The notes below the pieces were generated by a model. It saw only the letters and a program-made list of their open reading frames with translations. It was not told the origin of the DNA and did no database searches. This document shows positions 53,110-64,000 of a stretch of DNA of 64,000 nucleotides, piece by piece. Source of the DNA: Spisula solida (taxonomy: Eukaryota; Mollusca; Bivalvia; Venerida; Mactridae); NCBI GenBank assembly GCA_947247005.1, contig OX365955.1, positions 37,737,822 to 37,801,821 of the forward strand, written 5' to 3'. Positions within the stretch are counted from its first letter, which is position 1. Each line of letters starts with the position of its first letter. The translations under genes were made by a program, and so were the position numbers.

Positions 53110-53423
53110 CAGTCATAAGGGGCGGGCGACCCAGGGGGAATTAGACATTTTCATTTTTTTTATGTCTAAATTCCCACCCTGGAGACAATTCTTACTGTCT
53201 ATATCCCCACTGTGGGGCATAGTTTTTCATACGGGTAATTTAATAAAAACAGGAATAAAAGTATCACTGTTGTCTTTCGCGGTGTAGAAATTCCCAGACC
53301 AAAGTCTATTCCCTGGGATTCGGGAGTCGATAAGGTCGTCTAATTCCTGCCTGTCGGGAAGATTCGTCTGTCTAATTCCCCCTGTATCCCCGCCGCTCCC
53401 CCGGGCGGGCATAATATTGACTG
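53110..53423. mobile_element. GC-rich TIR element
   Basis: Ends CAGTCATAAGGGGCGGGCG and GGCGGGCATAATATTGACTG pair imperfectly, and GGGGGAATTAGACA inside the left end pairs with TGTCTAATTCCCCC inside the right. GC content of both ends stands out from the surroundings. Confidence 0.6.
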
Positions 53424-53902
53424 TTGCATTAGTATTGCAGGTAAATAAGTTGGGAGTCTAAATGGAGTAAAGGAATAATGAAGAGATTGACATTTATAAA
53501 AATTTTCAACCAATATTACTGACAGGTTGTATAAACTTATTTTTGTTTTGTTAAATTTGTATGTTACTCAAAATAAGTTTATAACTCAATGAAATAAAAG
53601 TTATCTATCTGTACATGTATGATACATGGCAATACACATAACCAATTATCAATATTTATATTGCATTTATATTTTGCTACGCTAACGAATTTATAATTTG
53701 CTACGCTAACATGTGACATGCTGATGGATTTGTATCTCAATAAAACATCAACTTGTTGCAATTCTATCCTGAACAGTAGTGCTGCCTTGTTTTACAGTCT
53801 CATCCTCATACATCAAGGGTTGGTCAAATCCCTGAGGACCAACGATTGGTGAATAATACGCTCTGGTGGATGAGATTTATTTCTATGCTTGGTAAGAATA
53901 TT

Positions 53903-54135
53903 ATTATCCCCCATCTTTGATGAGGGGTATATTGCTTTGCAAATGTTGGTCGGTCTGTCTGTTGGTCAGTCAGTTGGGAGACCAATTATTTAAATGGTTC
54001 TTGTTCAGTAAATCAAAAACAGTTGCCCTAGGTTGGTAATCAACGGTAGATGACCCCTATTGATGTAGAGGTCAGAAGGTAATTTCTAAATATTGGGCTG
54101 CCATGGGAGCATGCATGTTTTACAACCATCTCTTG
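53903..54135 (+). mobile_element. Helentron-like element, diverged copy
   Basis: CCCCCATCTTTGATGAGGGG, GTCGGTCTGTCTGTTGGTC, GCCATGGGAGCATGCATG, 3' hairpin then CTCTTG/TT. 53424-53902 is unassigned. Confidence 0.7.
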
Positions 54136-54554
54136 TTTCATACGAATAATATAATTTTGGCATACAAAAATGGCATGTAATTATGACATGTCACTTTCAG
54201 AAAATTTGAATAGAAAACATGATTTTGCTATTGTTTCATGACAGTTTTCTTCTTCACTTGTTTAGTCATGACATTCCAATTTCAAATCAATGAAGTTTTT
54301 GTTAGTTTGTGTAGTCAGGGTAAATATTATTAATAATGTTTATTGTTTTATTAAGATGTTTTAGATTTATTTCACATGTTTATTGACCTGAAGTTGTCTT
54401 ATCTCTCTTGCCTATAATGTATCTGCTTTAACTTGCTGCTCAACTGAACGACTAATTGTTAAGTTTGAATACTGCGCCTATAGCTTAGTGCTGGTAGAAT
54501 TTCTGCTATGATGTCGTAGAGAAAATATAAATAGTACTTGTACCAGTATTTAAA

Positions 54555-54567
54555 GGGGGGGGGGGGG
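54555..54567. repeat. Poly-G run
   Basis: Thirteen consecutive G. Confidence 0.95.
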
Positions 54568-54605
54568 AACTTGCTTCTGTCCTGTCATAACATTATGGCA
54601 AAGTC

Positions 54606-54871
54606 AGGGGTGTCAACAGGGCCAAATTAAAAATCAGGAATATGGTATGCAGCCGACCATTTTTGCCAAACAAGAGGCCTTCAATAACATTGTTTTCATT
54701 ATTAACTCAGTTTGTATTGAAGAAAATATTTCAGAGCAGATTAAAGTTACCATAACTTTGCCATTTCTTGAGATATTTTCATCAAATAACTTTTATTTTG
54801 GTCTGAAGCCATTGCTCTTTCAGTAATGATAAATCTGGAATTCCGGATTAATCAGGACAATTGACACCCCT
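54606..54871. mobile_element. hAT-like MITE, copy 1
   Basis: Ends CAGGGGTGTCAA and TTGACACCCCTG. Interior has GGGCCAAATTAAAAATCAGG and CATTGCTCTTTCAGTAATG. CAAAGT stands outside both ends, suggesting a 6-bp target duplication. Second copy at 63428-63692. Confidence 0.8.
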
Positions 54872-55202
54872 GCAAAGTGTATAAGGTGTCTGGAGTGAGT
54901 AGTAGAACTTGTTTCACAATGGGCCTAAATAAATTAGTGTACTAGTACTAGATCATAAATCAGTTGTTAAATTTGTAATTATAATAATAAATATTGGTCA
55001 CCTATAGAGTACTGGTGAGCATTGTTTATCTTGCATAGATCATGATTAATCATTAATGATCAAGCTATCCTAACCAAACATATAGTTATAACGATAACTG
55101 CTTTCTAGGCCTGTAGTCAGTACTTTTCAGCTGCTAATAGTTATATTGTGATAGTGTTTAAGGGTCTCCCTATAAGCTGATTTGGAGCCCCTAAACTTTA
55201 GA

Positions 55203-55496
55203 TCTAGAATGAGGTGCTCTACCTTGCCAGTCTGATGTGCTGGTTGTTATGGTTACCTGGCTACTTGCTGCTTGACCCCGATGTTGTCTTTCTTGGTAAT
55301 CTAGAATGAGATGCTCTACCTTGCCAGTCTGATGTGCTGGTTGTCATGGTTACCTGGCTACTTGCTGCTTGACCCCGATGTTGTCTTTCTTAGTAATCTA
55401 GAATGAGGTGCTCTACCTTGCCAGTCTGATGTGCTGGTTGTCATGGTTCCTGGCTACTTGCTGCTTGACCCCAATGTTGTCTTTCTTGGTAATCAA
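55203..55496. repeat. 97-bp tandem repeat, 3 copies
   Basis: GAATGAGGTGCTCTACCTTG begins at 55207, 55304 and 55401. 54872-55202 and 55497-56115 show nothing recognised. Confidence 0.95.
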
Positions 55497-56115
55497 GTAC
55501 ACACCAGTCACTTGGAACACCTCTGTCATTTCTTTATGATTAACCTGACGCAGTAACGATAAATGCAGTACAGACCGACCGATTGGCACGCCATTGTTGC
55601 TTCATCTATATTTCTTTTCATTATTTTAGTAAAATAATCATGTATTGATTGTTGTATTACCTGTATTGATAATTATGTCATAATGTGCTATGTATTGCTT
55701 TTAATGACACAATTCAATATCATTATGATTTCACAAGAGTTTGTTTATTGAGAAATGTTGCCTCCTGTTTTCCTTGTTTTCAACCACTGTAGAAACTCTG
55801 TAATCCAGAGTCTAAATCTAACAGTTCTTTGTAAATGTGTAATAATGACATCTATTTATTTTTGATATCTTTTTTTCTTTTGAAAATATAATTTTTCTGA
55901 TGTAGGCCTAGCAGAAAACTCATACTGTCCAATCTATGTTTATCACCACAGTCATCTGATAAAATAACCACACGTCTTAAGCGCCCAATGTTAATAAATC
56001 CCTATTAGCCATGTTGAAATTAAACACATGCTTTACATGGCTGCATTGTAGATGTCTAACGACTTGCTGTTTAAGTCAGATTAGACTGTAACAGTAACTC
56101 TACAGGGGTTCTCCT

Positions 56116-56274
56116 GAAGCATATTGCCTGTCCTTAAATATGGCACAAGTTTGTTTTGAGTGCCTTTAGCACACATCCCTACACCAAAACTTTGTTTCAA
56201 ACATAGTTCTATAGTTAAAACTCGGCGTATGAAATTTCAAATGACCATAACTCAGTCAATAATTGGTATTTTTT
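56116..56274 (-). repeat. Dispersed repeat, inverted partial copy of 3451-3740 family
   Basis: AAATGACCATAACTCAGTCA is the reverse complement of the AGTTATGGTCATTT landmark, with other weaker matches. Confidence 0.45.
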
Positions 56275-57817
56275 TAGCTCACCTGAGCACGAAGTGCTCA
56301 CTGGTGAGCTTTTAGGATAGGTGGCTGTCCGGCGTCCGTCGTCGTCCGTCGTCGTCCGTCAACAATTCCTTTAAATGACTTCTTCTCCTAAACCAATTGA
56401 TGGAATTTAACCAAATTTCACAGGAATGATCCTTGGGTGGTCCTCTTTCAAAGTTGTTCAAATGGTTCTGGTTAATTTATTAATTAGGTCACAGGAGCTA
56501 AAAATAGATTTTAAAAGTGAAAACTTAAAAAATCTTCTTCTCTGAAACCACAGGGCCTACAGCTTTGATATTTTGCATGAAGCTTCATCATGAGATCCTC
56601 TACAAAGATTGTTAAAATTTTGCCCCTGGGGTCAAAACTGCACCCGTCCCGGGGATCACTTGTTTTGCAATAGAGTTATAGAGAGAAATCTTTGAAAATC
56701 TTTTCCTCTGAAACCACAAGACCTACAACTTTGATATTTTGCATGTAACATCATAATTATTGGGGTCCTCTAACAAGATTGTACAAATTTTACCCCCATG
56801 GGGTTAAAATAGCCCCCAACCCCAGTCACTATGTTATTGTAGAAAACTTTGAAAATCTTCTCTTATACCACAATGCAGACTCCCACTGACCTCACCTTTA
56901 GATAAGAAATAATGTTGGATATTTCTTTCTTGCTGACATTAATGACTTTTCAATGAGATATACTAAACCCTGACTCTGGTATCTGAATTCAAACATGTGT
57001 AGACCATCTGGTCATTTGTTCAGTCAGTAGGAGAAGTTTATTGTGTGTTCAGCTAGTAATTGTAGTCAATTAAGAAAATTGTATGTTTTACAGTATCAAG
57101 CTTGTACCATGTTTGTTAAGCAACCGTTGTCTTATAATTATAATCAATTTGATTATTTCAATCCATTATTTCACAAAATATCATGCCCATAAAGTGTATA
57201 TATTTGCATACAAGTTAGTTGTGTTTTATATTCTTCCACCAAATATATCCCTCAATCTAAGGCTAACCTTAATAAATTCTTTGGTTGGAGTTACTCTATC
57301 TACTCACGAAAATCCCAGCAACATATTTGGCCTTCAGGAGACATTTTTTACTTTAATGAGATTATTAAGTGTTCGTAAAAAATAATTAAAAACATTCCCT
57401 ACTTACCTACCCGCCTAAACATTTCTGTGTAACTCCAAACAAAGAATTTTTTAAGGTCAGCCTGAGATATTTGGGGTAAATTGCTTTCTACATGTCAGCT
57501 GTCTGGTACACTAAATGGTTTCAGATCAATAACTCGAGAACAGTTTGGCCTAAGATCATCAAACTTTGCTTTGAGGTTGGTTATCATCAATAGATGACCC
57601 CTATAATGTTTTTTGAGGTCATTAAATAAACAGATAAGGTCATTAACCTTAAACATAATTATCATAGAGGCATATCCTACTATTCCGGAATAATCCGAGA
57701 ATCAGGATTAGCTGCACTAAAAAAAATGAACTTCTATGTAGAAAAAGTTCATTTCTCGACTTAACATCGCTCGAATATTACTCAGGTGAGCGATCCAGGG
57801 CCTTCTGGGCCCTCTTG
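56275..57817 (+). mobile_element. Helentron-like element (TAGCTCACCTGAGC family), 1.5 kb
   Basis: 5' hairpin AGCTCACCTGAGCACGAAGT / GCTCACTGGTGAGCT, GTCCGTCGTCGTCCGTCGTC microsatellite, body with two direct segments (ATCTTCTTCTCTGAAACCAC / ATCTTTTCCTCTGAAACCAC), and 3' end GGTGAGCGATCCAGGGCC-TTCT-GGGCCCTCTTG before TT. Such AGCTCACCTGAG elements are very common in bivalve genomes. Confidence 0.78.
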
Positions 57818-58144
57818 TTATCAAATATTTTTTATTTTCTTCAAAACATGTTGAATGGTTTATGGTTTTCTGCTCTGTTGATGTATGCTCATGTAAATTC
57901 AATGAATATATTGTCGCTCTAATCTTTAACATACCTTTATTTTTCGCCAGTCTTTTGCTATATTTGTTGTCAATTCCAAAAATGTGCTAAATTTTAAGTA
58001 ATTGTGTATAGCATTGTTTGTTCTAACATGTTTTTGTGGATTGATTTATCGTAATTTGTTGTTGTTGTTGCATAATGTTCTTGTTTAATACTCATTCATT
58101 CCAATTAGAAGGCTGATCATACAACTGCCCTTTTTCTACTTTAT

Positions 58145-58819
58145 TATACCCCCGAAACAAAGTTTGAAGGGGGTATACTGGAGTCACCGTGTCTGTCGGT
58201 CCGTTGGTTGGTCCGATGGTCTGTTAGCAAAATCTTGTCCTCTCTGTAACTTTGTCGTTTCTTGCTGGATTTTAAAATGGTTTGGTACAAATGTTCACCA
58301 CATCAAGACAGTGTGTCATCCGCAAGACCCAGGTCCCTAGCTCAAAGGTCAAGGTCAAACTTAGATGTCATAGGTTAAAAGGCACAAAATTGTGTCAGCT
58401 CTGTAACTTTGTCATTTCTTATTGGATATTTATGATACTTGGTACAAATGTTTACCACATCCAGACAGTGTGTCATGCGCAAGACCCAGGTCCCTAGCTC
58501 AAAGGCCAAGGTCACACTTAGAGGTCAAAGGTCATATAGTCATGCAAGACGTGTCCGCTCTGTAACTTTGTCATTTCATGCTGGATTTTAAAATGGCTTG
58601 GTATTAATGTTCACCACATCAAGACGGTGTGTCATGAGCAAGACCCAGGTCCCTAGCCCAAAGGTCAAGGTCGCACATTGAGGTCAAAGGTTATATGGTT
58701 ATGCATGTCGTGTTTCTTACTGGATTTTAAAAGATAAACGTAACTATAAATTTAAATAATATTCCTGTGTCAAGCAGTGCTGCGGGGATGATGATTCATC
58801 ACTCCAGTGATAGTTCTAG
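58145..58819 (+). mobile_element. Helentron-like element with tandem core repeats
   Basis: 5' stem TATACCCCCGAAACAAAGTT-TGAAGGGGGTATA, GTCTGTCGGTCCGTTGGTTG, then three direct copies of about 165-180 bp (CACATCAAGACAGTGTGTCA; GCAAGACCCAGGTCCCTAGC), and 3' hairpin ATCACTCCAGTGAT then AGTTCTAG before T. Tandem core plus GTCY run is the layout described for bivalve 'pearl'-type elements. Confidence 0.8.
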
Positions 58820-59074
58820 TTAATACACACTTTGAACTGTATTTGTTCAGACCTTGCCATGTATATTATCTTGTATATATCTAGATATAGTGGCTCTACA
58901 TTTGTATGAAACGGTTATTTTGTGACTTGTTGTAATTTATTCATCTGTGTAACCCTTTCTATGCCATTTTAAACTGTTGCATTACTGTAACTTCGACTTA
59001 AACTTATTCCCTTCTATAAATTAGGTCGATTTTTTCAACCTCTTGCAGGTGTTTTGACATAGAATATTATTGGT

Positions 59075-59680
59075 TGGGTTGATGAGATAAAACCTGTGTC
59101 ATAGTCATTAAATTTGTTACGGTAAATAGCGAACAAATCATGTTTTGTGTGTAATAAATTGTTTCCCGAGTGTGGAGTGGACTGGGCCCGGAATTACAAC
59201 CAATACTTACACTCAGCACTCAAATATTGAAAATCTCTCTTGTTAGGTTCATAAGGACATTTTTCTGATATCAAAAGTTGTGATAATGTATTGTTGATAC
59301 TAAATATTATTTTTGGCTCACTACCTAGTGTAAATTTGTATATTTGTAAGCTATAATCATAATTTATCAGTCTTGAGTGCTGAGTGTGGCACTTAGATTC
59401 AATGATTACATCTAAACCTCATAAATAGTACATAATAGCAAAGAAAATGTATTAAATGTTATTTTCAATACTTATATTACAATTTTATACATTTTCCTCA
59501 TCTAGGTTTGCAATCTAGGACAAACAATAGCTCATTTTATCACATTTTCAATATTTGAGTGCTGAGTGTTAGTATTTGTTGTAATTCCGGGCCCTGGTCT
59601 TGTTAATTACGGTGTAGCAGAAGACCTGTGACAGGTCAAAATCTTGACTATACCTTCAATCAATCGTTGTTTCAGTAACT
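59075..59680. repeat. Dispersed repeat split by a MITE
   Basis: The outer parts match 13336-13530. The MITE at 59185-59593 sits inside with CTG on both sides. Confidence 0.6.
59185..59593. mobile_element. PIF/Harbinger-like MITE, family 3
   Basis: Ends GGCCCGGAATTACAACMAAT and inverse, about 50 bp of terminal pairing (CACTCAGCACTCAAATATTG). CTG flanks at 59182-59184 and 59594-59596. 59681-60050 is unassigned. Confidence 0.78.
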
Positions 59681-60049
59681 CGATAAAAATGTGTGAAGAT
59701 GCAACTTTTGATGTTATATTCTTCACTCACAATTAGGTATCTAAAAAATGATTAAGAAATTTATGTTTAATTTGAATTTAAATGTACATAGCAAATATTA
59801 GGCCATCTTTAAATAGCTCTTTGATTGGCATAAACTTTATTCAACAAGAGTGGGTGGTTAGGTGATTTTGTAGCTACTTATAAGTATGGTTGTAACAAGT
59901 TTATTAGAGTTGTCACCCACTAGCAGGCTATGTTCTTTCCTGACATTAGTTTAGGCCATGTTCTAACATGTGGATATATTTTCAATTTTTGTAAGTTGCT
60001 TGAATAAGAGCAAGTTAAGACTGGGTACAAGAAAATTATTGAAACCAGC

Positions 60050-60533
60050 GTAAAACATGATTATATGAGTCCATACTGACAAGTATGTGACCTATATTTC
60101 TTGAGTTATCTGCCCTTGTTTGGACTTAGTACATAGAAATAGTGGCAAACTTTACACAAACTGAATTTTCTCAAACACTTTCAAAGCTTTTAACTTGAAA
60201 GTCAATACACTTTCGGAATGTGATGACCTACATCTACTGACAAGAGGAAATAAATATATCCAGGATTTTATGAGAGTTATTCCCCTTTTCTGACTTTGAA
60301 TCTTTACACAAAAATGTCAATTACCCAAGACTATCAAAGGCATTCACTTGAAACTCAACATAGTTATTCATGTTGATCACATGGGGAGTTCATACAGACA
60401 AGGCTGGTAACCCTTTGACCTATATTAATGAGCTATCTACCCTTGTTACTCTTAGAATTTGACTCACAGATGAGCTAGGTTACTATCAAGTACGAGAAAG
60501 TCGAGCATCCAGCACTCTTAGGCGGTGCTCTTG
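60050..60533 (+). mobile_element. Helentron-like element, 5'-truncated relative of 32961-33550
   Basis: Shares TGCCCTTGTTTGGACTTAGT, CATAGAAATAGTGGCAAA, GATGACCTACATCTACTGA; ends AGCACTCTTAGGCGGTGCT, CTTG/TT. The 5' hairpin is missing. Confidence 0.65.
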
Positions 60534-60767
60534 TTATACTCAAGCCTTATTCGTACGTAGTAAGGTTTATGCCAAGCGAACGACTTTGAAGACAGCTTTA
60601 TGGCAATTTCTCTATCTGTGATATTTTGATTGCATGGTTATCTCTTTCTATTGTATCCTGTGTAACTTACATATTTATCTTTATTCTTGTAATATTTACA
60701 AGTACATTAAGTTTTCAAATAATTTGTTTTTAAATCCAGATTTTAAAATGGGTACTTACTATTACTT

Positions 60768-61207
60768 TGTAAAACGATGCAACAATTACATGGTACTTTG
60801 TAAAACGATGCAACAATTACATGGTACTTTGTAAAACGATGCAACAATTACATGGTACTTTGTAAAACGATGCAACAATTACATGGTACTTTGTAAAACG
60901 ATGCAACAATTACATGGTACTTTGTAAAACGATGCAACAAATACATGGTACTTTGTAAAACGATGCAACAATTACATGGTACTTTGTAAAACGATGCAAC
61001 AATTACATGGTACTTTGTAAAACGATGCAACAATTACATGGTACTTTGTAAAACGATGCAACAATTACATGGTACTTTGTAAAACGATGCAACAATTACA
61101 TGGTACTTTGTAAAACGATGCAACAATTACATGGTACTTTGTAAAACGATGCAACAATTACATGGTACTTTGTAAAACGATGCAACAAATACACGGTACA
61201 TTGTAAA
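60768..61207. repeat. 31-bp minisatellite, 14 copies
   Basis: TTTGTAAAACGATGCAACAA plus TTACATGGTAC, nearly perfect, with two AATAC variants. Confidence 0.95.
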
Positions 61208-61452
61208 ATGATACAACACTCCCTGAAGGTCAAAATATATAATAATGTAAAAGGTTTGTGTTCTTAAATCAGTATTAAGATTATAAATAATAGTTTTCGC
61301 TGTCCATAATTTGGATGTTTCACAAGTTGCTGAAAATGTTCCAGATGTAGAGTAGATCTATTATTGAAAATTAATACCAGTATGATCAAATTTCTGGATT
61401 CTTCCATTGCAACTTATATTCTTTTTGATAAACACTTGGGAATGTGTACTTC

Positions 61453-61875
61453 TTTATTATGTCTCTCAAATATAGTGGGGAGGGGGGGGGGACATGTTGA
61501 TTTTATGCTTGATGACTATCGGGATGTCTCATATAGTTTGTGTGCCCTTGTTCCCTTTTACCCCCTGGTTGGATTGGCATGAAACTTCCCATGAATAGTT
61601 GGTACCAAGCTTAGTTTTGAATATTACAACTTCACTGTCACGAAATTTTTGTCAGATAAGTATTACCAGATTACTGGCTCTTTGTGGGACACATACATTT
61701 TTGTTCCCTTGTTCCCTTTTACCCCCTGGTTGGATTGGCATGAAACGTCCCATGAATAGTTGGTACCAAGCTTAGTTTTGAATATTACATCTTCACTGTC
61801 ACGAAATTTTTGTCAGATAAGTATTACCAGATTACTGGTTCTTTGTGGGACACATACATTTTTGTGTCAAGAACC
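61453..61875 (+). mobile_element. Element with duplicated 161-bp core
   Basis: CCCTTGTTCCCTTTTACCCC at 61545 recurs at 61706, and the following about 155 bp match with few changes. It begins with a TATGTCTCTCAAATATAGTG plus G-run motif as in bivalve repeats. The 3' end is not clear. Confidence 0.55.
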
Positions 61876-62251
61876 CTTACAGTTTTCAAATATTTTTCAC
61901 ATTTCAGTTACTGGTATGTTAATTATTATGAAAATCATTGAATCTACATTGTATACTGTAACAGTACATAATTATACTGTTATACATGCAGTTAAATTTT
62001 GCATTTATTATTGATAATAAATTCACCATATTTTAAGTGATACTGGTGTCTTTTGTTTTTATTTTATTTATACCCATTGAAAACGGGACATCATGTGAAC
62101 ACCCTTGGCCGCAGTGTCCAGTGATTAGTCTTGTGATCGTCTTCAAACTTGGTGACAATGTTTGTGGGTATATTACTTTGACCAAGTTTGATTGTCATCC
62201 AAATCGCCCCTAATGGCCGATATTTAGTTAATAGCTGATCAGCGTTATATA
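61876..62251. other. No recognisable feature
   Basis: AT-rich, with GAAAACGGGACATCATGTGA repeat-like text at 62080 but no second copy in the window. Confidence 0.4.
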
Positions 62252-62300
62252 TAGTGTGGAGGTATTGACCTGATCCTAACCTTTATGCATGAATATATTA
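62252..62300. repeat. End fragment of the AGAGAATTTGAC MITE
   Basis: TTGACCTGATCCTAACCTTT and ATGCATGAATATATTACA match the family's right end in inverse orientation. 62301-62690 is unassigned. Confidence 0.5.
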
Positions 62301-62696
62301 CATACATGTATATTACCTTGTGTTAAAAATAAAGATTTTTGTGAGCCAATTCTGCAATATTCTTTCCGCTACCATAGCGTCCTAATGCGAACTGGCTGGG
62401 ATGGCTATTTCAGGTTTCCATGCACAGGTTTTTTGGCCTGCTGGCTCCCTTTAGAGGGCTTTGATTGTAGATTTTCCAAAACTGAAATTACTGGTTATAT
62501 CGCCCATTGCGGTACCAGTCCCTGTGGAATTGTATTTATATTAAGTGCCTATTTTCTATAGAAAGAATATAAGACTAGACAAAGGGGTTGGGATCAATGG
62601 CCAGTGTGTGCCTTCGCAGCATCTAATCTGGCGACACAGGTTCAAATACAGATGGAGGCACTCATGCCGGCCATATTTCAGCAGAAAGGCATATAA

Positions 62697-62896
62697 ACTT
62701 TTTTATCACATGTTTGACGTCGTGGTAGCGTAATAAAGCCATTATTTATTTTTGATAATACACTAGTGTAATAAAGCTATCACACGACGTCATTCAAAGG
62801 ATAGGCGACGTCGTCAAAGTTGCGCGTTTATTATAGGGAAAAATAAGTAGCTATTTTATGTTTCGGCCGGAAAAGGCTAACATGTGATAAAAAGAA
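62697..62896. mobile_element. TIR element
   Basis: CTTTTTTATCACATGTT and AACATGTGATAAAAAG are inverted ends. Internal GACGTCGTG/CACGACGTC phrases also pair. Confidence 0.6.
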
Positions 62897-62917
62897 CATT
62901 ACATTTGTGACTTTCCA

Positions 62918-62994
62918 CATAGAATTTATTAAACTCGTTGAAAAAAATTGATTATTTTATTCAACTCGTTTAATAAATTCAATATGGAAAGTTA
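62918..62994. repeat. Palindrome, arms about 33 bp
   Basis: ACTTTCCACATAGAATTTAT... is mirrored by ...AAATTCAATATGGAAAGT around an ATTGATTATTTT centre. Possible very short fold-back element. Confidence 0.75.
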
Positions 62995-63009
62995 AAATTT
63001 CAAAGACAC

Positions 63010-63095
63010 TCATGTAATATCCTCTATATAAACATAGACAAAATATCAGCTGTAAAATTATGCTAATAGAAGTTCAAGGATCAAGTTAAAATCTC
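63010..63095. repeat. AGAGAATTTGAC MITE fragment
   Basis: AAAATTATGCTAATAGAAGT and CAAGTTAAAATCTCA match one half of the family. Confidence 0.5.
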
Positions 63096-63427
63096 AATAC
63101 TAGCCATTTTCATTCTGAATGCAAGAGAATCAATATAAATCCCGAATTAAGTGTTCAACATAATGCCCAATACTGAAAATAAGATGCTAATCTGCTTTGG
63201 TCATCATTAGCAAACACCTCTACACCTGTCACTCTATTATTAAAATTCTGCTGAGGAAATTTCAAATGTCTTTCAAATACTTTGAGCAATTTTGTCAAAT
63301 AACTTCGGCAGCAAATTAAAAGTTGTAGGACTCGTGTATCATGCATGCAAGTGCTGATTTCTGGTAGACAGGTGTATGTATTCTGTCATGAGTATCAAAT
63401 AGAGGCAATGTGCTAATAAGTAAATAT

Positions 63428-63692
63428 CAGGGGTGTCAACAGGGCCAAATTAAAAATCAGGAAAGTCATACACAGCCAACCATATTTACAGAGCAAGAGG
63501 CCTGAAATGACATTGTTTCCTTAATTAACTGTTTGTATTAAAGAAAATCCTTCAGATGAGATGTATTTGACCATAACTTTGCAATTTCTTGACATATTTT
63601 CATCAAATAACTTGTATTTTGGTCAGAAGCCATTGCTCTTTCAGGAATGATAAATCTGGAATTCTGGCTTAATCAGGAATATCGACACACCT
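63428..63692. mobile_element. hAT-like MITE, copy 2
   Basis: Same as 54606-54871: ends CAGGGGTGTCAA and CGACACACCTG, with AAATAT outside both ends (6 bp). Interior GGGCCAAATTAAAAATCAGG is conserved. Confidence 0.78.
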
Positions 63693-63879
63693 GAAATATA
63701 AGCAGCAAGTCTGTTTCCCCTGTCATTAGCGTATGTTTCAAATATTGCTCTATTGTTCCAATCCATATTTCCAATTATTGATCAGAAAATAAACTTGACG
63801 GGCATCATCCCAGTATGCTAGTTCACATTTAGTTTAAGTTTCATGAAATTCTACCAGCTAGTTACAGAGAAATGGCTGC

Positions 63880-63942
63880 GGAAGGACGGACTGACAATGC
63901 CATTTCAATACCCCCCTACCGATTTCATCGGCGGGGATAATA
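63880..63942 (-). mobile_element. Helentron-like 5' end, minus strand, partial
   Basis: TACCCCCCTACCGATTTCAT-CGGCGGGGATAATAA is a hairpin start in reverse, with a GGACGGAC microsatellite just before it. How far the element extends to the left is not clear. Confidence 0.5.
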
Positions 63943-64000
63943 ACCATAACATACTTAGTCAACTTTTCTTCAGAAGGGTGCATCAAATCCTGATATGTAG

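Noticed and set aside
8709..61207. Tandem arrays as possible CRISPR arrays
   Set aside because: The repeats are directly adjacent with no unique spacers, and the genome is eukaryotic.
61364..62561. Several 60-90-residue frames near the right end
   Set aside because: They overlap repeat cores or AT-rich sequence and show no recognisable domain or exon structure.

Overview
The window is AT-rich animal genomic DNA, most likely from a bivalve mollusc. It has one long, intron-rich gene and a dense layer of short dispersed repeats. Several repeat families have the look of bivalve Helentron-associated elements: a 5' hairpin, a GTCC microsatellite, and a 3' hairpin ending CTCTTG or CTCTAG before T. 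The species cannot be named from the sequence alone.

The gene lies on the + strand from 16502 to 50622 and encodes a dynamin-binding protein (DNMBP/Tuba) homologue. I placed 19 coding exons. Their phases join without a break and give a 5160-nt reading frame including the stop (1719 residues). The domain order is five SH3 domains, a serine- and proline-rich linker, a charged coiled coil, a DH (RhoGEF) domain, a BAR domain and two C-terminal SH3 domains. This is the Tuba architecture, with one more N-terminal SH3 than I recall for the human protein. In the family the DH domain activates Cdc42, the BAR domain binds membrane, the N-terminal SH3s bind dynamin and the last SH3 binds N-WASP/Ena-VASP-type actin regulators. 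No 5' non-coding exon or promoter could be placed.

Upstream (1-16440): a 3.45-kb satellite of 16-bp units holding two adjacent, nearly identical 1200-bp blocks; then PIF/Harbinger-, pogo- and hAT-like non-autonomous elements, a 1.1-kb fold-back element with an 8-bp target duplication, tRNA-like sequences and several minisatellites. Introns (16788-50424): a Tc1-like transposon with a frameshifted transposase, SINE-like sequences, many MITEs, Helentron-like elements and minisatellites. Downstream (50623-64000): 23-, 25-, 31- and 97-bp tandem arrays, more Helentron-like elements, hAT-like elements and fold-backs. No other protein-coding gene could be supported.

I saw no new multi-gene system. 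The most unusual pattern is that four exon edges of the DNMBP gene have been copied, with their splice sites, into the neighbouring intron: exon 4 donor, exon 5 acceptor, exon 12 donor and exon 18 acceptor. This leaves about 13 decoy splice sites; those whose reading I followed would frameshift or truncate the protein. A Helentron-like element also ends only 10 nt before exon 9, and several nested insertions give a relative order of transposition.
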